Source: Alkalihalobacillus bogoriensis ATCC BAA-922 (GTDB lineage Bacteria; Bacillota; Bacilli; Bacillales; Bacillaceae_F). Taken from it: DNA of 64,000 nt. Position numbers and translations under genes: made by a program. The stretch covers positions 19,392 through 83,391 of the forward strand of contig NZ_JHYI01000027.1 in the NCBI RefSeq assembly GCF_000621445.1, given 5' to 3'. Positions 45,222 to 55,401 of this stretch are shown here, piece after piece. Positions within the stretch are counted from its first letter, which is position 1. Each line of letters begins with the position of its first letter. The notes under the pieces were generated by a model. The model had not been told where the DNA came from. It made no database searches and worked only from the letters and a program-made list of their open reading frames with translations.

Positions 45222-46541
45222 TTAAGGAAGAGTAACCGTAATAGTAATGTAGTTTCTCCCTTTATTGTCTTCATTTTTCATTTTAATTGTACCACTATAT
45301 TGATCAGTCAGTAGTTTTAAAGCAACTAAACCATAACCTCGATTTGTTGTTTTTTCCGTTTTAGTCGTGAATCCTTGTTCAAACATAGCTGAAAATTTAG
45401 AATTTGTTACATATTCACTTGGATTTGATACAGAAATCTTTAACTGGTTATCTCTTTCCACAAACGAAACTTGAATCGTTTCCCCAGGATATGAAGCTTC
45501 AATCGCATTATCAACTAATATCCCTACTATTTCAATCCATACATATTCATTCGTTTGAAACGAAGTAAAATCTGTAGATACATATGTAATCAGCTTAATC
45601 CTTTTCCATTGCGCAAGCTTCATTTTCGAATATAAGAAACCTGCTATCACTTTATTCTCAACATGAAGGAGGGGCTGAACTGTCATATCCTTAACCGCAA
45701 AGGATGTATACTCCCTTATCTTCTCTCTCACTTTCATAATGTCATCTTCTGTTTCTACAATACTAGAAATAGCTAAGATTTTATTAGAAAACTCATGTTG
45801 TTTTGCTCTCATTTCAGCAACAAGGTCATCAATAACGGGCATATATTGTTCAATCACATTTATTCTACTTTCCTGAATAATTTTTTTATTTTCTCTGTAT
45901 ACCATCCAAATATTCACAGTTACTATACTAAAAACTAAACTTAAAATCATCCATGCATACTCTATAACAACTACGGAGTTAAAGTTTGTCATGATTAGTA
46001 GAAAAAGCAGAATCGCAAATGAATTCCATACCATTATTTTTGAAAAAAATCGGCTTCCATCAATAGCTTTAGACAACGACTGAATAGGAAACAAGAGGAG
46101 AGCAAAAACAACTCCAAGTGTAACTACACGATCGATAACCGGTGAAACTTGTTCCGTAAAGACACCAACAAAAATCACACTACATATTCGAACGATAATC
46201 CAAACGATAAATCCTAAAATTGTAACATGTACAGCTTCCATTCTACTTACATTAAAAAAAACACTATTTAAAATAAGAACAATGATAAAAAGAAATAAAA
46301 ACAGAAACCATGTATCGACCGGCAATATTTCATATTTATATATATCCAATCCAACAAAATCAACATTAGCTGAGTCTGAAGCAACAAAGTTTATCCGACT
46401 TACGAAGAAGAAAAACAAACACAAAGATATCCACTTGAAATCAATTGGGCGTATTGTCTTTCTAGCCACAAATGAACAAATAAGATAAATCGTTATCGTC
46501 TCAAGGAGTGTCTGCGTGGAAACTGACATGAATTCAATCAT
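45222..46541 (-). CDS. Sensor histidine kinase, AgrC/GHKL type
   Basis: 439 residues. Six membrane segments in residues 1-210, then a phosphoacceptor His249 in RAKQHEFSNKI, N box with Asn345 (ILVDNAIEAS) and G box GYGLVALK near 402. Sensor domain and kinase are of the type found in AgrC/ComD-like peptide receptors. It overlaps the response regulator by 4 bases (ATGA). Neither an agrD-like peptide nor an agrB gene is visible, so the signal is unknown. Confidence 0.85.
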   Translation of the reverse strand: MIEFMSVSTQTLLETITIYLICSFVARKTIRPIDFKWISLCLFFFFVSRINFVASDSANVDFVGLDIYKYEILPVDTWFLFLFLFIIVLILNSVFFNVSRMEAVHVTILGFIVWIIVRICSVIFVGVFTEQVSPVIDRVVTLGVVFALLLFPIQSLSKAIDGSRFFSKIMVWNSFAILLFLLIMTNFNSVVVIEYAWMILSLVFSIVTVNIWMVYRENKKIIQESRINVIEQYMPVIDDLVAEMRAKQHEFSNKILAISSIVETEDDIMKVREKIREYTSFAVKDMTVQPLLHVENKVIAGFLYSKMKLAQWKRIKLITYVSTDFTSFQTNEYVWIEIVGILVDNAIEASYPGETIQVSFVERDNQLKISVSNPSEYVTNSKFSAMFEQGFTTKTEKTTNRGYGLVALKLLTDQYSGTIKMKNEDNKGRNYITITVTLP

Positions 46542-47248
46542 GTATACACATTTTCCACATATTTTTTTCCAATTGGAATTTCTTGTTGATTACATGATAA
46601 TTTTATACAAGCGATTGTTTTATTTATTTTTTCAATATACCGCTTGTTGACAAGATAACTTTTATGGCATTGAATAAAATCAAATTCATGTAACAACTCA
46701 TAAAGTTTTTTTAAGGAATACCCTGAGATTTCTTCAATTTTTTCTACTCCATTGGTGGCTATAAGGTGTATTTCAACTTTTTTACCAAAGGATTCAACGT
46801 ATACAATTTTATTTACATCAAGCTCAAGAATAAAACTTTTTTGTTCTAGTCGAATTGATTTAGAAGGTTGAACAATATGACTTTTATATGAAGCTACTTC
46901 ATCTACTATTTTTATGATTTCCTCTTTTGAAAATGGCTTGATTAGAAAATGATAACATTTTATCTCACGGTAGGCGGTCAGTTCCTCTCCGGCTAGTGCA
47001 GTTGCAAAAATCATGGGTGTAAAACGGTATTTCTCAATTGTTCTGAGTTGTTTCGCAAGTTCCGTACCTTTATAGTCCGTTAACTGAATGTCAAATATAA
47101 ATATATCAATTTCCTTTTCCTTTGCGATTTCCAATGCTTTTGATGCGTATCCTGATATAAATAAATTCATCTTAACCTTTATTTCCAATAAAGCAGATTG
47201 AAATAATTGTTGGATGTGAGCATCGTCTTCGACAAGTAAAATATTCAT
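46538..47248 (-). CDS. LytTR response regulator
   Basis: 236 residues. Receiver domain with acidic pocket (Glu7/Asp8/Asp9), phospho-site Asp53 (IFDIQL) and Lys near 103; LytTR DNA-binding domain about 130-236 (IVYVESFGKKVEIHL, FIQCHKSYLVNKRYIEKI). First gene of a unit RR - HK - small frame - two membrane proteins - ATPase, all on one strand. It may regulate the ABC genes downstream of its own operon. AAAGGA precedes the ATG. Confidence 0.9.
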   Translation of the reverse strand: MNILLVEDDAHIQQLFQSALLEIKVKMNLFISGYASKALEIAKEKEIDIFIFDIQLTDYKGTELAKQLRTIEKYRFTPMIFATALAGEELTAYREIKCYHFLIKPFSKEEIIKIVDEVASYKSHIVQPSKSIRLEQKSFILELDVNKIVYVESFGKKVEIHLIATNGVEKIEEISGYSLKKLYELLHEFDFIQCHKSYLVNKRYIEKINKTIACIKLSCNQQEIPIGKKYVENVYT

Positions 47249-47379
47249 TGTAAAATCCTTTCTTAGTCAACTCAGTACAGCATATTAGGATAGCTATATA
47301 TTCTGACTTCAACAGCAAATCCCCTTCTTATCACTCTGCTTCTTCTAAAGAAAATAACAATCCCACTTATGTTATAGAA

Positions 47380-47418
47380 AAAGCCACTTCACACAAATAG
47401 TATGAAATGGCTATTTTT
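47380..47418 (-). terminator. Terminator of the fumarase gene
   Basis: AGCCACTTCA (47382-47391) pairs with TGAAATGGCT (47403-47412), one mismatch, with a T tract on the minus strand. Confidence 0.75.
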
Positions 47419-47420
47419 CT

Positions 47421-48953
47421 TTAATATACCCGCTCAGCAAACTGAGCTAGTTTTTCCAATGATGATTTATCGACATCCGCATGTAAGCTATTTCCATGCG
47501 AGTCCATCGTAACAATCGCTGCAAATCCTTCTACTTCAAGATGCCACATCGCTTCTGGAATTCCAAATTCCATTAAGTCTACACCTTTTACTTCTTTAAT
47601 ACAATCTGCATAATATTGCGCTGCCCCACCGATCGCATTTAAATACACTCCACCGTGCTCTTCTAATGCTTTTAACGTTTTTGGTCCCATGCCGCCTTTT
47701 CCGATGACCGCACGAATACCAAATTTCTTCATAATATCTCCTTGGTACGGTTCTTCACGAATACTTGTTGTTGGACCTGCCGCTTTAACATGCCAGTTTC
47801 CTTCTTCATCTTTTAACATGACCGGTCCGCAATGATAAATGACTTGGCCATTTAAATCAATTGGTGCTTCATGTTCCATTAAATGATGATGAATTGCGTC
47901 ACGTCCCGTATGAAGCATGCCGTTAATGATAACAACATCTCCGACACGTAATTCACGAATTTGTTCTTCAGTAATCGGAGCTTGCAACACAACTTCACGC
48001 ACATCTTGCTTTTCTGTTGTTGCTGCTACTTCTTCATTTGCAAATTCCACTTTTTCTCCATCTTTATACAACCAGTTAGTAATTTCACCAGTGTCCGCAT
48101 TAAGATGAACACCTAAGCGACGGAAAGCCCAGCAGTTGTAAGCAACGGATACGAAGAAGCTTGCTGGTAAGCGGTTCATCGATCCGATTTTACAGCCGAG
48201 TAATGTCGCTTCTCCACCAAAGCCCATCGTACCAATTCCTAATTTATTGGCATTTTCCATGACGTAGTCTTCTAATTTGGCTAGATCTGGATTTTGATTC
48301 GTATCATCCACTGTACGGAATAATTGCTCTTTTGCTAATAAATAACTTGCAGAACGGTCTCCACCAATACCAACACCAATAAAACCAGCACTACAGCCTT
48401 GTCCTTGTGCTTGATACACAGAATGCATAATACATTTACGAATCCCATCTAAATCACGGCCAGCACGACCAAGACCTTCTAGCTCAGCTGGTAAGCTATA
48501 TTGGATGTTTTTATTTTCACAGCCGCCTCCTTTTAATATTAGACGAGCATCAATATAATCTTCTTCCCATTGTTCAAAGTGGATAACCGGTGTTCCTCCA
48601 CCTAAGTTATTTCCACTATTTTCACCTGTCAGTGAATCAACTGAGTTTGGACGTAGCTTTCCGTCTTTAGTTGCTTGCTCAATCGCTTCGCAAATCGCTT
48701 TTTTCATTTGAATTTGGTTTACACCAACAGGAACTTTAATTTCAAATGTCGGCATCCCAGTATCTTGGCAAATCGGAGAAACGTTCTCATCCGCCATTTG
48801 AATATTCTCTGTAATCGTTCCTAAAGATAGAGCCGCACGAGTTCCGGCATTTTCCTTTGCTTTTGCTGCTGCCACCGCTTTGCGGACATCATATGGTAGA
48901 TTCGTAGATGTTTCTACGATTAAGTCATACATACTTTTCACTAATTGTTCCAT
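47421..48953 (-). CDS. Class I fumarate hydratase
   Basis: 510 residues, single-chain class I (iron-sulfur) fumarase like E. coli FumA/FumB, interconverting fumarate and malate in the TCA cycle. Candidate [4Fe-4S] cysteines are in CQDTGM (near 62), GGGCENKN (near 145) and QGCSAG (near 188). The C-terminal half carries the swivelling domain (IKGxGMGP-like: GKGGMGPKT). Many Bacillus carry only the class II enzyme (CitG); this gene may be an addition. GAGGAG lies before the ATG. Confidence 0.93.
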   Translation of the reverse strand: MEQLVKSMYDLIVETSTNLPYDVRKAVAAAKAKENAGTRAALSLGTITENIQMADENVSPICQDTGMPTFEIKVPVGVNQIQMKKAICEAIEQATKDGKLRPNSVDSLTGENSGNNLGGGTPVIHFEQWEEDYIDARLILKGGGCENKNIQYSLPAELEGLGRAGRDLDGIRKCIMHSVYQAQGQGCSAGFIGVGIGGDRSASYLLAKEQLFRTVDDTNQNPDLAKLEDYVMENANKLGIGTMGFGGEATLLGCKIGSMNRLPASFFVSVAYNCWAFRRLGVHLNADTGEITNWLYKDGEKVEFANEEVAATTEKQDVREVVLQAPITEEQIRELRVGDVVIINGMLHTGRDAIHHHLMEHEAPIDLNGQVIYHCGPVMLKDEEGNWHVKAAGPTTSIREEPYQGDIMKKFGIRAVIGKGGMGPKTLKALEEHGGVYLNAIGGAAQYYADCIKEVKGVDLMEFGIPEAMWHLEVEGFAAIVTMDSHGNSLHADVDKSSLEKLAQFAERVY

Positions 48954-49060
48954 GTTTCACCACTCCTCTATAGTTACAATCCATAGCTTTTATTATACGC
49001 CTTGTTTCTTGTTTTCGAAAGAGTTTATGACAGCGGTATCATTTGGTATCTTTTACTTCG

Positions 49061-49681
49061 TTATAAGATTTCATCTAGTTTGCGTAAATGAGAGGTGTCG
49101 TTAATATAAACAAAGCTTGGCTTTTTGCCTTCTTTTTGTTCGACTAAACTTACACTTGTGTTACCTATTTGAAAGGGACGATGAAATTCATGCCAGCTGT
49201 CACCTGCTAATATAAACATAATAAAAATACTAATAAACCCACCATGGGAAACAATCGCCACATTTTCGTTTTGATGTTCAAGCAACATTTGATTCCAGAC
49301 AGTGTGACAACGTTGAGTTATTGCTTCAATTGTCTCTGTCCCTTCTACTCCAGACGTTAATATCGATCGTTCTTTTATAAAAGGATACATCGTATATATT
49401 TCTTCCGTCGATTTCTGTTCAAATGGACCTAGTCCAATTTCTCGAACGGTATCCCATTGTTGCACTGGCAATGATTTTTTGTTTGCAATGGCTTGTGCTG
49501 TGTCAAACGCTCTCGTTAAATCACTACTATATATGTAATCTAGTAAAATTGTTGAAAAAGAGTTTGCTAGATTTTCTGCTTGAATCCGTCCTTTTGGAGA
49601 CAATGGGAAATCGGAGTGTCCTTGAATAATTCCATTTACATTTCCCATTGATTCGCCATGACGGATAAGGTATAACTTCAT
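49061..49681 (-). CDS. Histidine phosphatase (phosphoglycerate mutase-like)
   Basis: 206 residues of the histidine phosphatase superfamily. Catalytic RHGES near 7-11 (His8), second His in VSHGG near 143 and glutamate near 80. CobC/GpmB-like proteins of this size include phosphatases for sugar phosphates or alpha-ribazole phosphate; the substrate cannot be decided here. It follows the SE1561 gene by 5 bp. Confidence 0.85.
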   Translation of the reverse strand: MKLYLIRHGESMGNVNGIIQGHSDFPLSPKGRIQAENLANSFSTILLDYIYSSDLTRAFDTAQAIANKKSLPVQQWDTVREIGLGPFEQKSTEEIYTMYPFIKERSILTSGVEGTETIEAITQRCHTVWNQMLLEHQNENVAIVSHGGFISIFIMFILAGDSWHEFHRPFQIGNTSVSLVEQKEGKKPSFVYINDTSHLRKLDEIL

Positions 49682-49686
49682 TCATT

Positions 49687-49878
49687 TCACTCCTCAGTCA
49701 AAGAATGACGGAACTGCTTACACTTAAATTCTATGTCATCTAACATGTCAATAATTCGGTCAATATCCTCAACCCCTGCATCTTCAGGGTCAATGGCATC
49801 TAATACGTTAAGCACCATTGTGACACGGTTATTTAAATAATTCATTTGATCTTTTTTATTGTGAATGGCTCCACCCAT
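49687..49878 (-). CDS. SE1561 family protein
   Basis: 63 residues, matching the SE1561 family typical of Bacillaceae: MGGAIHNKKDQMNYL, NVLDAIDPEDAGVEDIDRII, FKCKQFR. AAAGGAG lies 12 bases before the ATG, longer than usual. Function unknown; possibly co-transcribed with the phosphatase downstream. Confidence 0.8.
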   Translation of the reverse strand: MGGAIHNKKDQMNYLNNRVTMVLNVLDAIDPEDAGVEDIDRIIDMLDDIEFKCKQFRHSLTEE

Positions 49879-50033
49879 TGTGTTGTACCGCTCCTTTCAT
49901 ACTCTTCGTTAATGTATCAAAAAACAGTGAAAATCACAAGCAACCACAAGGTTTCCCTTTTTCGATTTCTGAAAGTACGTTATGATAGTAAAAAAAGAAT
50001 CGTTACTTTTTTATCGAAAAAGGAGTTTCAACA

Positions 50034-51152
50034 TTGATAAAACAACAACTTCCAATTACCCCTTCTTATGATCCATGGGAAGCTTATTTAGATGTAAAAG
50101 AATACGGAAACCTACAATTAACAAACATTGAATTTACAACGACGACTATTTGTAATATGCGCTGTGAACATTGTGCAGTTGGATACACTTTACAACCGAA
50201 AGACCCAACTGCCCTTCCATTAGAACTGCTTTTGCAGCGTTTAGATGAAATTCCAAAGCTTCGTTCGCTTAGCATCACAGGCGGCGAACCAATGCTTTCC
50301 ATGAAGTCTGTTGATAACTATGTCGTACCTCTTCTTCAGTATGCCCATAACAGAGGTGTTCGCACACAAATCAATTCAAATTTAACATTGGAATTAGCTA
50401 GATACGAAAAAATCATCCCATATTTAGATGTTCTCCATATTTCGCATAACTACGGAAGTGTGGATGATTTTGTTGAGATTGGCTTTGCTATGATGGACAA
50501 AAAACCAACATATGAACAACGCGCTCGTTACTTTACTCGTATGATTGAAAATGCCAAAGCGTTAACATCAGCAGGTGTCATCGTCTCCGCAGAAACGATG
50601 GTAAATAAGCGGACATTACCACATCTTGCACATATTCATAATCAAATTGTGGAAATGGGCTGTCAGCGTCACGAAATCCACCCTATGTATCCAAGTGATT
50701 TCGCAAGTGGCCTTGAAGTAGCTTCATTAGCAGAAATTCGAGCAGGAATACATCACCTTCTTGATATTCGAGATCAGGATGTTTGGATGTTATTCGGGAC
50801 TTTACCCTTTTACGCATGTAATACAAACGAAGATGATTTATCATTATTAACCCGCTTATATCGTGAGAAAAACGTCACTGTTCGTAATGACCCAGACGGT
50901 CGAAGTAGGTTAAATGTCAATATATTTGATGGAAATATTATTGTAACTGACTTTGGTGATGCTCCTGCATTAGGGAATATTAAAGACACTACATTGCAAA
51001 CCGCTTATGAACGCTGGAATACATCAGCATTAAATAAAAGCATTAGTTGTCATTGTCCAACTGTAGAATGTTTAGGTCCAAATTTATTAGTAAAGGACGC
51101 GTATTATCAAAAGATTGATTTCACAACTAGAAAAGCCCAGATTTCAAAATAA
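50034..51152 (+). CDS. yfkAB: Radical SAM protein YfkAB
   Basis: 372 residues. Radical-SAM cluster motif CNMRCEHC near 41-48 and the Gly-rich ITGGEPM near 83; the C-terminal CxCxxxxC motif is seen as CHCPTVEC near 344-351, diagnostic for YfkAB. TTG start with AAGGAG 8 bases before it. In B. subtilis it lies close to yfkD, as here. The modification it makes is unknown to me; a tRNA or peptide substrate is possible. Confidence 0.92.
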   Translation: MIKQQLPITPSYDPWEAYLDVKEYGNLQLTNIEFTTTTICNMRCEHCAVGYTLQPKDPTALPLELLLQRLDEIPKLRSLSITGGEPMLSMKSVDNYVVPLLQYAHNRGVRTQINSNLTLELARYEKIIPYLDVLHISHNYGSVDDFVEIGFAMMDKKPTYEQRARYFTRMIENAKALTSAGVIVSAETMVNKRTLPHLAHIHNQIVEMGCQRHEIHPMYPSDFASGLEVASLAEIRAGIHHLLDIRDQDVWMLFGTLPFYACNTNEDDLSLLTRLYREKNVTVRNDPDGRSRLNVNIFDGNIIVTDFGDAPALGNIKDTTLQTAYERWNTSALNKSISCHCPTVECLGPNLLVKDAYYQKIDFTTRKAQISK

Positions 51153-51167
51153 GAGGAGTTTACTAAG

Positions 51168-51521
51168 TTGGCTTGGTATGTTGATATATTGTTTTATACT
51201 GGAGTAGCTTTATTTGTCGCTTGGACCATTCGAAGAGAAATTAAAAAGTTAACGATTGAAGAAAAGAAGCAAATCAAAGAGGAATTAAAGCATCCGCTTC
51301 CTCTATTATTTGAAAGTTTACCTACTATCGGATTAGTATTGTTTGTTGTCGGACAATTTTTAAATCTAAATTGGCTAAAAGCATTCGGTTTATTCATCGC
51401 AGGAAGCTCTTCGATTATCCACGGCGCCTTGATTGCGAAAAATGACAGTATAAAGAGAGGGATCCTTGTTATTGGTATTGGCATTTTCATTTGTGCACTG
51501 TTTCTTTATTTCCTTTATTAA
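51168..51521 (+). CDS. Small membrane protein, paralogue of 32214-32555
   Basis: 117 residues: first membrane segment 4-22, charged KKLTIEEKKQIKEELKHP, then three further segments. The same plan and similar residues occur in the protein at 32214-32555. TTG start with AGAGGAG 9 bases before it. Probably co-transcribed with yfkAB (15-bp gap). Confidence 0.7.
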   Translation: MAWYVDILFYTGVALFVAWTIRREIKKLTIEEKKQIKEELKHPLPLLFESLPTIGLVLFVVGQFLNLNWLKAFGLFIAGSSSIIHGALIAKNDSIKRGILVIGIGIFICALFLYFLY

Positions 51522-51534
51522 CGTTACTATGACG

Positions 51535-51568
51535 AAAGAAGGTTGTCCCCACTGAGACAACCTTCTTT
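51535..51568. terminator. Bidirectional terminator
   Basis: AAAGAAGGTTGTC (51535-51547) pairs with GACAACCTTCTTT (51556-51568), perfect 13-bp stem, between convergent genes. Confidence 0.85.
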
Positions 51569-51575
51569 CATTTCA

Positions 51576-52385
51576 TTATTTCGGATGTTTCGCAGTATGG
51601 AACTGGAATGATAAATAATCTTGAACAGGAACCCAAGCTCCTATGCCTTGTTGCGTTACGTTTTTCACTTCAAGCTGTTTTTTCCCATGCTTTAACGTTA
51701 AATACACTTCACCATATGTGACTTGTCCTTTTTCATTTGCAGCTGGAACATAGGCATATAAATAGCCAACATTTTTCGGTTGGACATTATACACTTGCCC
51801 TTTCTTTGTACCGTAGCCGATGTTCGTTTCAAATGATAATGGTAACCCCGTTTTTTCTGCTGCTTTTATCATCATCATTTTTTTTACATCTTCACTTTTC
51901 GGAATTTCTGCCGTTAATCCACCTGTGACTTTCTTTTGTTGCTCTTGACTGTAAGAAACTTGTTTTGCCGCTTTCCCACCACGATTATCAAGGAAGTTCG
52001 TATTTACTTGTTTATATTCCCAGTTTACGTTCGTTTCAGTGGATTCATACGATAACGGCCATTCACCTAAATAAATCGATGCCCGCATTAATAAAGCTGA
52101 CTTTAAAAATGATACTGACGATTCATTTAACATTCGAATCAATTCGGGATTTTCAATTTTTTCATTTGATGATTCTAACAATTCCTTCGTCATTTCACTT
52201 GGTTGTAGCTGTGGCAAATCTTGTGTTGGATTAGGATACGTGTTTTCCTTTGAAATATTTAACACATACTCGGGGATTTGCAACCCCTTTTTTTCTTTTG
52301 GTTTTTTATCGTCTTCCTCAGCTAACGTTTGTAATGGCAGGACAACTAGTAAGGCAAGTAAAAAAACGATCGTCCACTTTTTCAT
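51576..52385 (-). CDS. yfkD: YfkD-like exported protein
   Basis: 269 residues with a signal peptide (about 1-22, LPLQTLA) and an extracytoplasmic domain of about 245 residues. Matches B. subtilis YfkD (PF14167) including the stretch SPLSYEST-like GEWPLSYEST and the C-terminal YLSFQFHTAKHP. Lies close to yfkAB as in B. subtilis, but on the opposite strand here. Function unknown; envelope protein. Confidence 0.88.
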   Translation of the reverse strand: MKKWTIVFLLALLVVLPLQTLAEEDDKKPKEKKGLQIPEYVLNISKENTYPNPTQDLPQLQPSEMTKELLESSNEKIENPELIRMLNESSVSFLKSALLMRASIYLGEWPLSYESTETNVNWEYKQVNTNFLDNRGGKAAKQVSYSQEQQKKVTGGLTAEIPKSEDVKKMMMIKAAEKTGLPLSFETNIGYGTKKGQVYNVQPKNVGYLYAYVPAANEKGQVTYGEVYLTLKHGKKQLEVKNVTQQGIGAWVPVQDYLSFQFHTAKHPK

Positions 52386-52530
52386 AGGTGTAATCCTCCT
52401 CGTTACTATACTTCAGCTTATTTCATACTTTTATTTTTTTCGATCAAGAGGGAAATTATCCACGTATTTCTTTTCTAGCCGTCATTTTTTTGTTAGAGTA
52501 CGGATAAGGACATCTAAAAAGGAGCGAAAT

Positions 52531-53340
52531 ATGGATAAACAAAGGATTTTATTTATAGGTGCAGGAAGAATGGCTGAAGCGATTTTTTCTGGTTTACTTA
52601 AAGAGAAAGCTGAGTTTATTGAAACAATCATTTTATCTAATCAGTCTGATGTTACAAGGTTAGAAAAAATGCAAGCGGCATACAACGTAGCCATTACAAC
52701 AGATTGGAAAACGGTCATTTCAGACGTTGATATTATTGTACTTGCTTGTCCACCAAAGGCACATGCAGCTGTGTTAGATGACATGAGTCCTTATATAAAA
52801 GGCCAATTCATCGTAACCGTTGCAGCTGGAATCGGGTTAGCAATATTGGAAGATAAACTACCGACGGGAACACCCGTGGCTTGGGTCATGCCAAATACAA
52901 GCGCTGATGTTGGAGAGTCGATGTCCATCTATTGCTATGGTCAAGCGGTTAGCGACTACGAACGCCGATTACTGGAAATGATGTTAGATGGAATTGGTGC
53001 GTATGAAGAGTGTACTGAACAACAAATTCACTCACTCACTGCGATTACTGGAAGTGCTCCGGCTTTCTTTTATAAATTTTGTGAAGCATTAGAAGAAGAA
53101 GCGATTACATATGGCATTTCTAGAGAGAAAGCTCGCACCCTTGTCGCACAAATGGTCTACGGAAGTGCAGCCATGGTAAAAGCCGGCAACGACCCTGTCA
53201 ATTTGCGAGAACAAGTCACCTCGCCAGGTGGAGCAACAGCTGCTGGATTAGAAGTACTTGAGCAAAAAGGCTATGCAAATATTATTCAAGAAGCAGTCAA
53301 AGCAACAAATGCAAGAGCATTAGCTCAAGGAAAAAATTAA
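52531..53340 (+). CDS. proC: Pyrroline-5-carboxylate reductase
   Basis: 269 residues, the standard ProC length. It reduces pyrroline-5-carboxylate to proline with NAD(P)H. Rossmann motif FIGAGRMAEAI near 8-18, and the P5CR signature TSPGGATAAGLE near 226-241 in the C-terminal dimer domain. ATG at 52531 has AAGGAG 6 bases before it; the apparent longer frame from 52240 runs antisense through yfkD and is not coding. Confidence 0.95.
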   Translation: MDKQRILFIGAGRMAEAIFSGLLKEKAEFIETIILSNQSDVTRLEKMQAAYNVAITTDWKTVISDVDIIVLACPPKAHAAVLDDMSPYIKGQFIVTVAAGIGLAILEDKLPTGTPVAWVMPNTSADVGESMSIYCYGQAVSDYERRLLEMMLDGIGAYEECTEQQIHSLTAITGSAPAFFYKFCEALEEEAITYGISREKARTLVAQMVYGSAAMVKAGNDPVNLREQVTSPGGATAAGLEVLEQKGYANIIQEAVKATNARALAQGKN

Positions 53341-53414
53341 AGATTGGAAGCGAGAACCTCTGCCAATGAGATGGGAACACTTTGGCGGGGTTTTTCTTAC
53401 TGTGCGCTCCACCC

Positions 53415-53601
53415 GTTACGGACATCTATTCCGTTATTCGATGAAAAATGGCGGTTTCTCCAACTCGTTTGGACACCTGTTCCGTTATTTTGACTTCAAA
53501 GCCCTATTCAGCTTAATTTTCCAATTAATAGCGGAACAGTTGTCCGTTAGATTTTTAAAAAGTACCGATAATCTAACATTAACGGAATAGGTGTCCGTAA
53601 C
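53415..53601. repeat. 187-bp four-unit palindromic element, copy R5
   Basis: Forward CGGACATCTATTCCG (53419) and TGGACACCTGTTCCG (near 53471), inverted GCGGAACAGTTGTCCG near 53532 and CGGAATAGGTGTCCG near 53583. The outer ends form an inverted repeat of about 20 bp (GTTACGGACA and TGTCCGTAAC). It begins 74 bases after proC. Confidence 0.88.
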
Positions 53602-53698
53602 TGTTCACCACCTTTTTTTCCAGTAACCCCCACTTACAAAGCTGTCTATAACATGTTTATAATTTTTATATTAAAACAATGTAAGGAGAGACAGTATT

Positions 53699-55387
53699 AT
53701 GAGTATACGCAATAAATTGTTCGTAGGGTTTGGTGCCGTGTTAGCTGTTGCACTTATTGCATTTCTAGCTAATTTATTTGCCCTTCAATCCGTATCACAT
53801 TCATACCAAAACATGGTCGAACTCGAAGTAAAAAAACTGCAATTAGCTCAAGAAATTCAATATGAAGATTTAATCCTTACTAATTCAATTCGCGGAATCA
53901 TAATTGACCCTAACTCTGTTGAAGAACGTCAGCGTTATGATGCCTATGCAATCCAGCTTGAAGAAAATATAAATGAGGTTCTTACACTTATTAAAGACCC
54001 GCGCGCCTTAGCAATTTTTGAAAAATTGGATTCGTATAATCAGGAACTAGTGGAATTAGAAACGCAAATGATGAATTTAGCTGGAGAAAATCCAGAACAA
54101 ACACTTGCCATTTTTAACGGGGATTACGCAAATGTACGGAATGTTTTTAGCACAAGTTTAGAAGAATTTAAACAAATCCAACAAGAAATTATGGCTACCC
54201 GAGTTGCGGAAGATGAAGCGATGATTCAATTACAAACGATGATTGGGATTGGTTCTTTACTTGCTGCAATTGTTATTGGCATTATAATTGCCTATGTCAT
54301 TTCAATCAAAACAACAAAGCCACTAACACAAGTTGTTGAAAGATTAAATGAGCTGTCAAATAACGAAGGTGATTTAACTGTTCGTCTGCCTGTTAAGAGT
54401 AAGGATGAAATTGGCCAATTAGCTACCGCGTTTAATGGCATGATAGCAAATATTCAAAGCTTAATTACAGAAGTCCGTTCAACGACTGATGAAGTCGCAT
54501 CGTCTGCTGAGCAGTTATCTGCAAGCTCTGAACAAAGCTCAACGGCTACACAACAAATTACCGAATCCGTTCAGAGTATTTCAGCTGGAACAGAAAAACA
54601 AAACAGTATGACAGAAGCTAGTTCTTCTGTGATGGGAGAATTATCCATTGGCATCCAGCGAATCGCTGAATCAGCCGCTTTGGTCTCAGAATCTGCTATT
54701 TCAACAACCCAATCTGCTGAACAAGGAACGGAAACGATCCAACAGTCAATTGAACAAATGAAAACAATCCAGGATACAGTAAAAAATGCAGAACAGCAAA
54801 CAAAAGCATTAGACGAGCTTACTGAAGAAATAGGACAAATTTCAAATGTGATTACAGGGATTGCTGACCAAACAAATCTCCTCGCTTTAAATGCCGCCAT
54901 TGAAGCGGCACGTGCAGGCGAATCTGGAAAAGGCTTTGCCGTTGTTGCAGATGAAGTGAGGAAACTAGCAGAGGAATCAAAAAGCTCTGCTGCACAAATT
55001 ACAGAATTGATTCAGCGCATCCAAAAAAATACGTCAGAAACAGTTGTGTTTATGGAGCACGGTACAAATGAAGTCGAAGCAGGAATTAAAGCTGTTCATC
55101 AAGCAGGTATGACATTTGAAACAATTGCAAAAGCGATCCAAGATGTTACCGCCCAAATTCAAGAAATTTCCGCTTCTACTCAACAAGTGTCTGCTGGTAC
55201 CGAACAAGTGACAACCTCTTTCCAAGAAGTTGCCGAAATATCGAAAGAAACGGCTGCAGATACGCAAAATGTCGCTGCATCTTCAGAAGAACAGCTAGCT
55301 TCAATTGAAGAAATTACGTCTTCTTCGAAAAACCTTGCTACGACATCTGAAAAATTACAAAAACTAGTCGGACGTTTCCATGTGTAA
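53699..55387 (+). CDS. Methyl-accepting chemotaxis protein, 4-helix-bundle type
   Basis: 562 residues. First membrane segment about 8-28, four-helix-bundle sensor about 30-185, second membrane segment about 187-208, HAMP about 209-265 ([32 protein letters not shown]), and signalling tip [36 protein letters not shown]. Ends in the methylation helices. A repeat element begins 14 bases after its stop. Confidence 0.93.
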   Translation: MSIRNKLFVGFGAVLAVALIAFLANLFALQSVSHSYQNMVELEVKKLQLAQEIQYEDLILTNSIRGIIIDPNSVEERQRYDAYAIQLEENINEVLTLIKDPRALAIFEKLDSYNQELVELETQMMNLAGENPEQTLAIFNGDYANVRNVFSTSLEEFKQIQQEIMATRVAEDEAMIQLQTMIGIGSLLAAIVIGIIIAYVISIKTTKPLTQVVERLNELSNNEGDLTVRLPVKSKDEIGQLATAFNGMIANIQSLITEVRSTTDEVASSAEQLSASSEQSSTATQQITESVQSISAGTEKQNSMTEASSSVMGELSIGIQRIAESAALVSESAISTTQSAEQGTETIQQSIEQMKTIQDTVKNAEQQTKALDELTEEIGQISNVITGIADQTNLLALNAAIEAARAGESGKGFAVVADEVRKLAEESKSSAAQITELIQRIQKNTSETVVFMEHGTNEVEAGIKAVHQAGMTFETIAKAIQDVTAQIQEISASTQQVSAGTEQVTTSFQEVAEISKETAADTQNVAASSEEQLASIEEITSSSKNLATTSEKLQKLVGRFHV

Positions 55388-55401
55388 CTGAAGGAGAAGA
55401 A

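Noticed and set aside
45084..47248. Complete Agr quorum-sensing system
   Set aside because: AgrC- and AgrA-like proteins are present but neither an AgrB protease nor an AgrD precursor is found; the 31-codon frame has no AgrD features.
52240..52530. N-terminal extension of proC
   Set aside because: The extension lies antisense to the end of yfkD and has no ProC character; a good ribosome binding site precedes the ATG at 52531.
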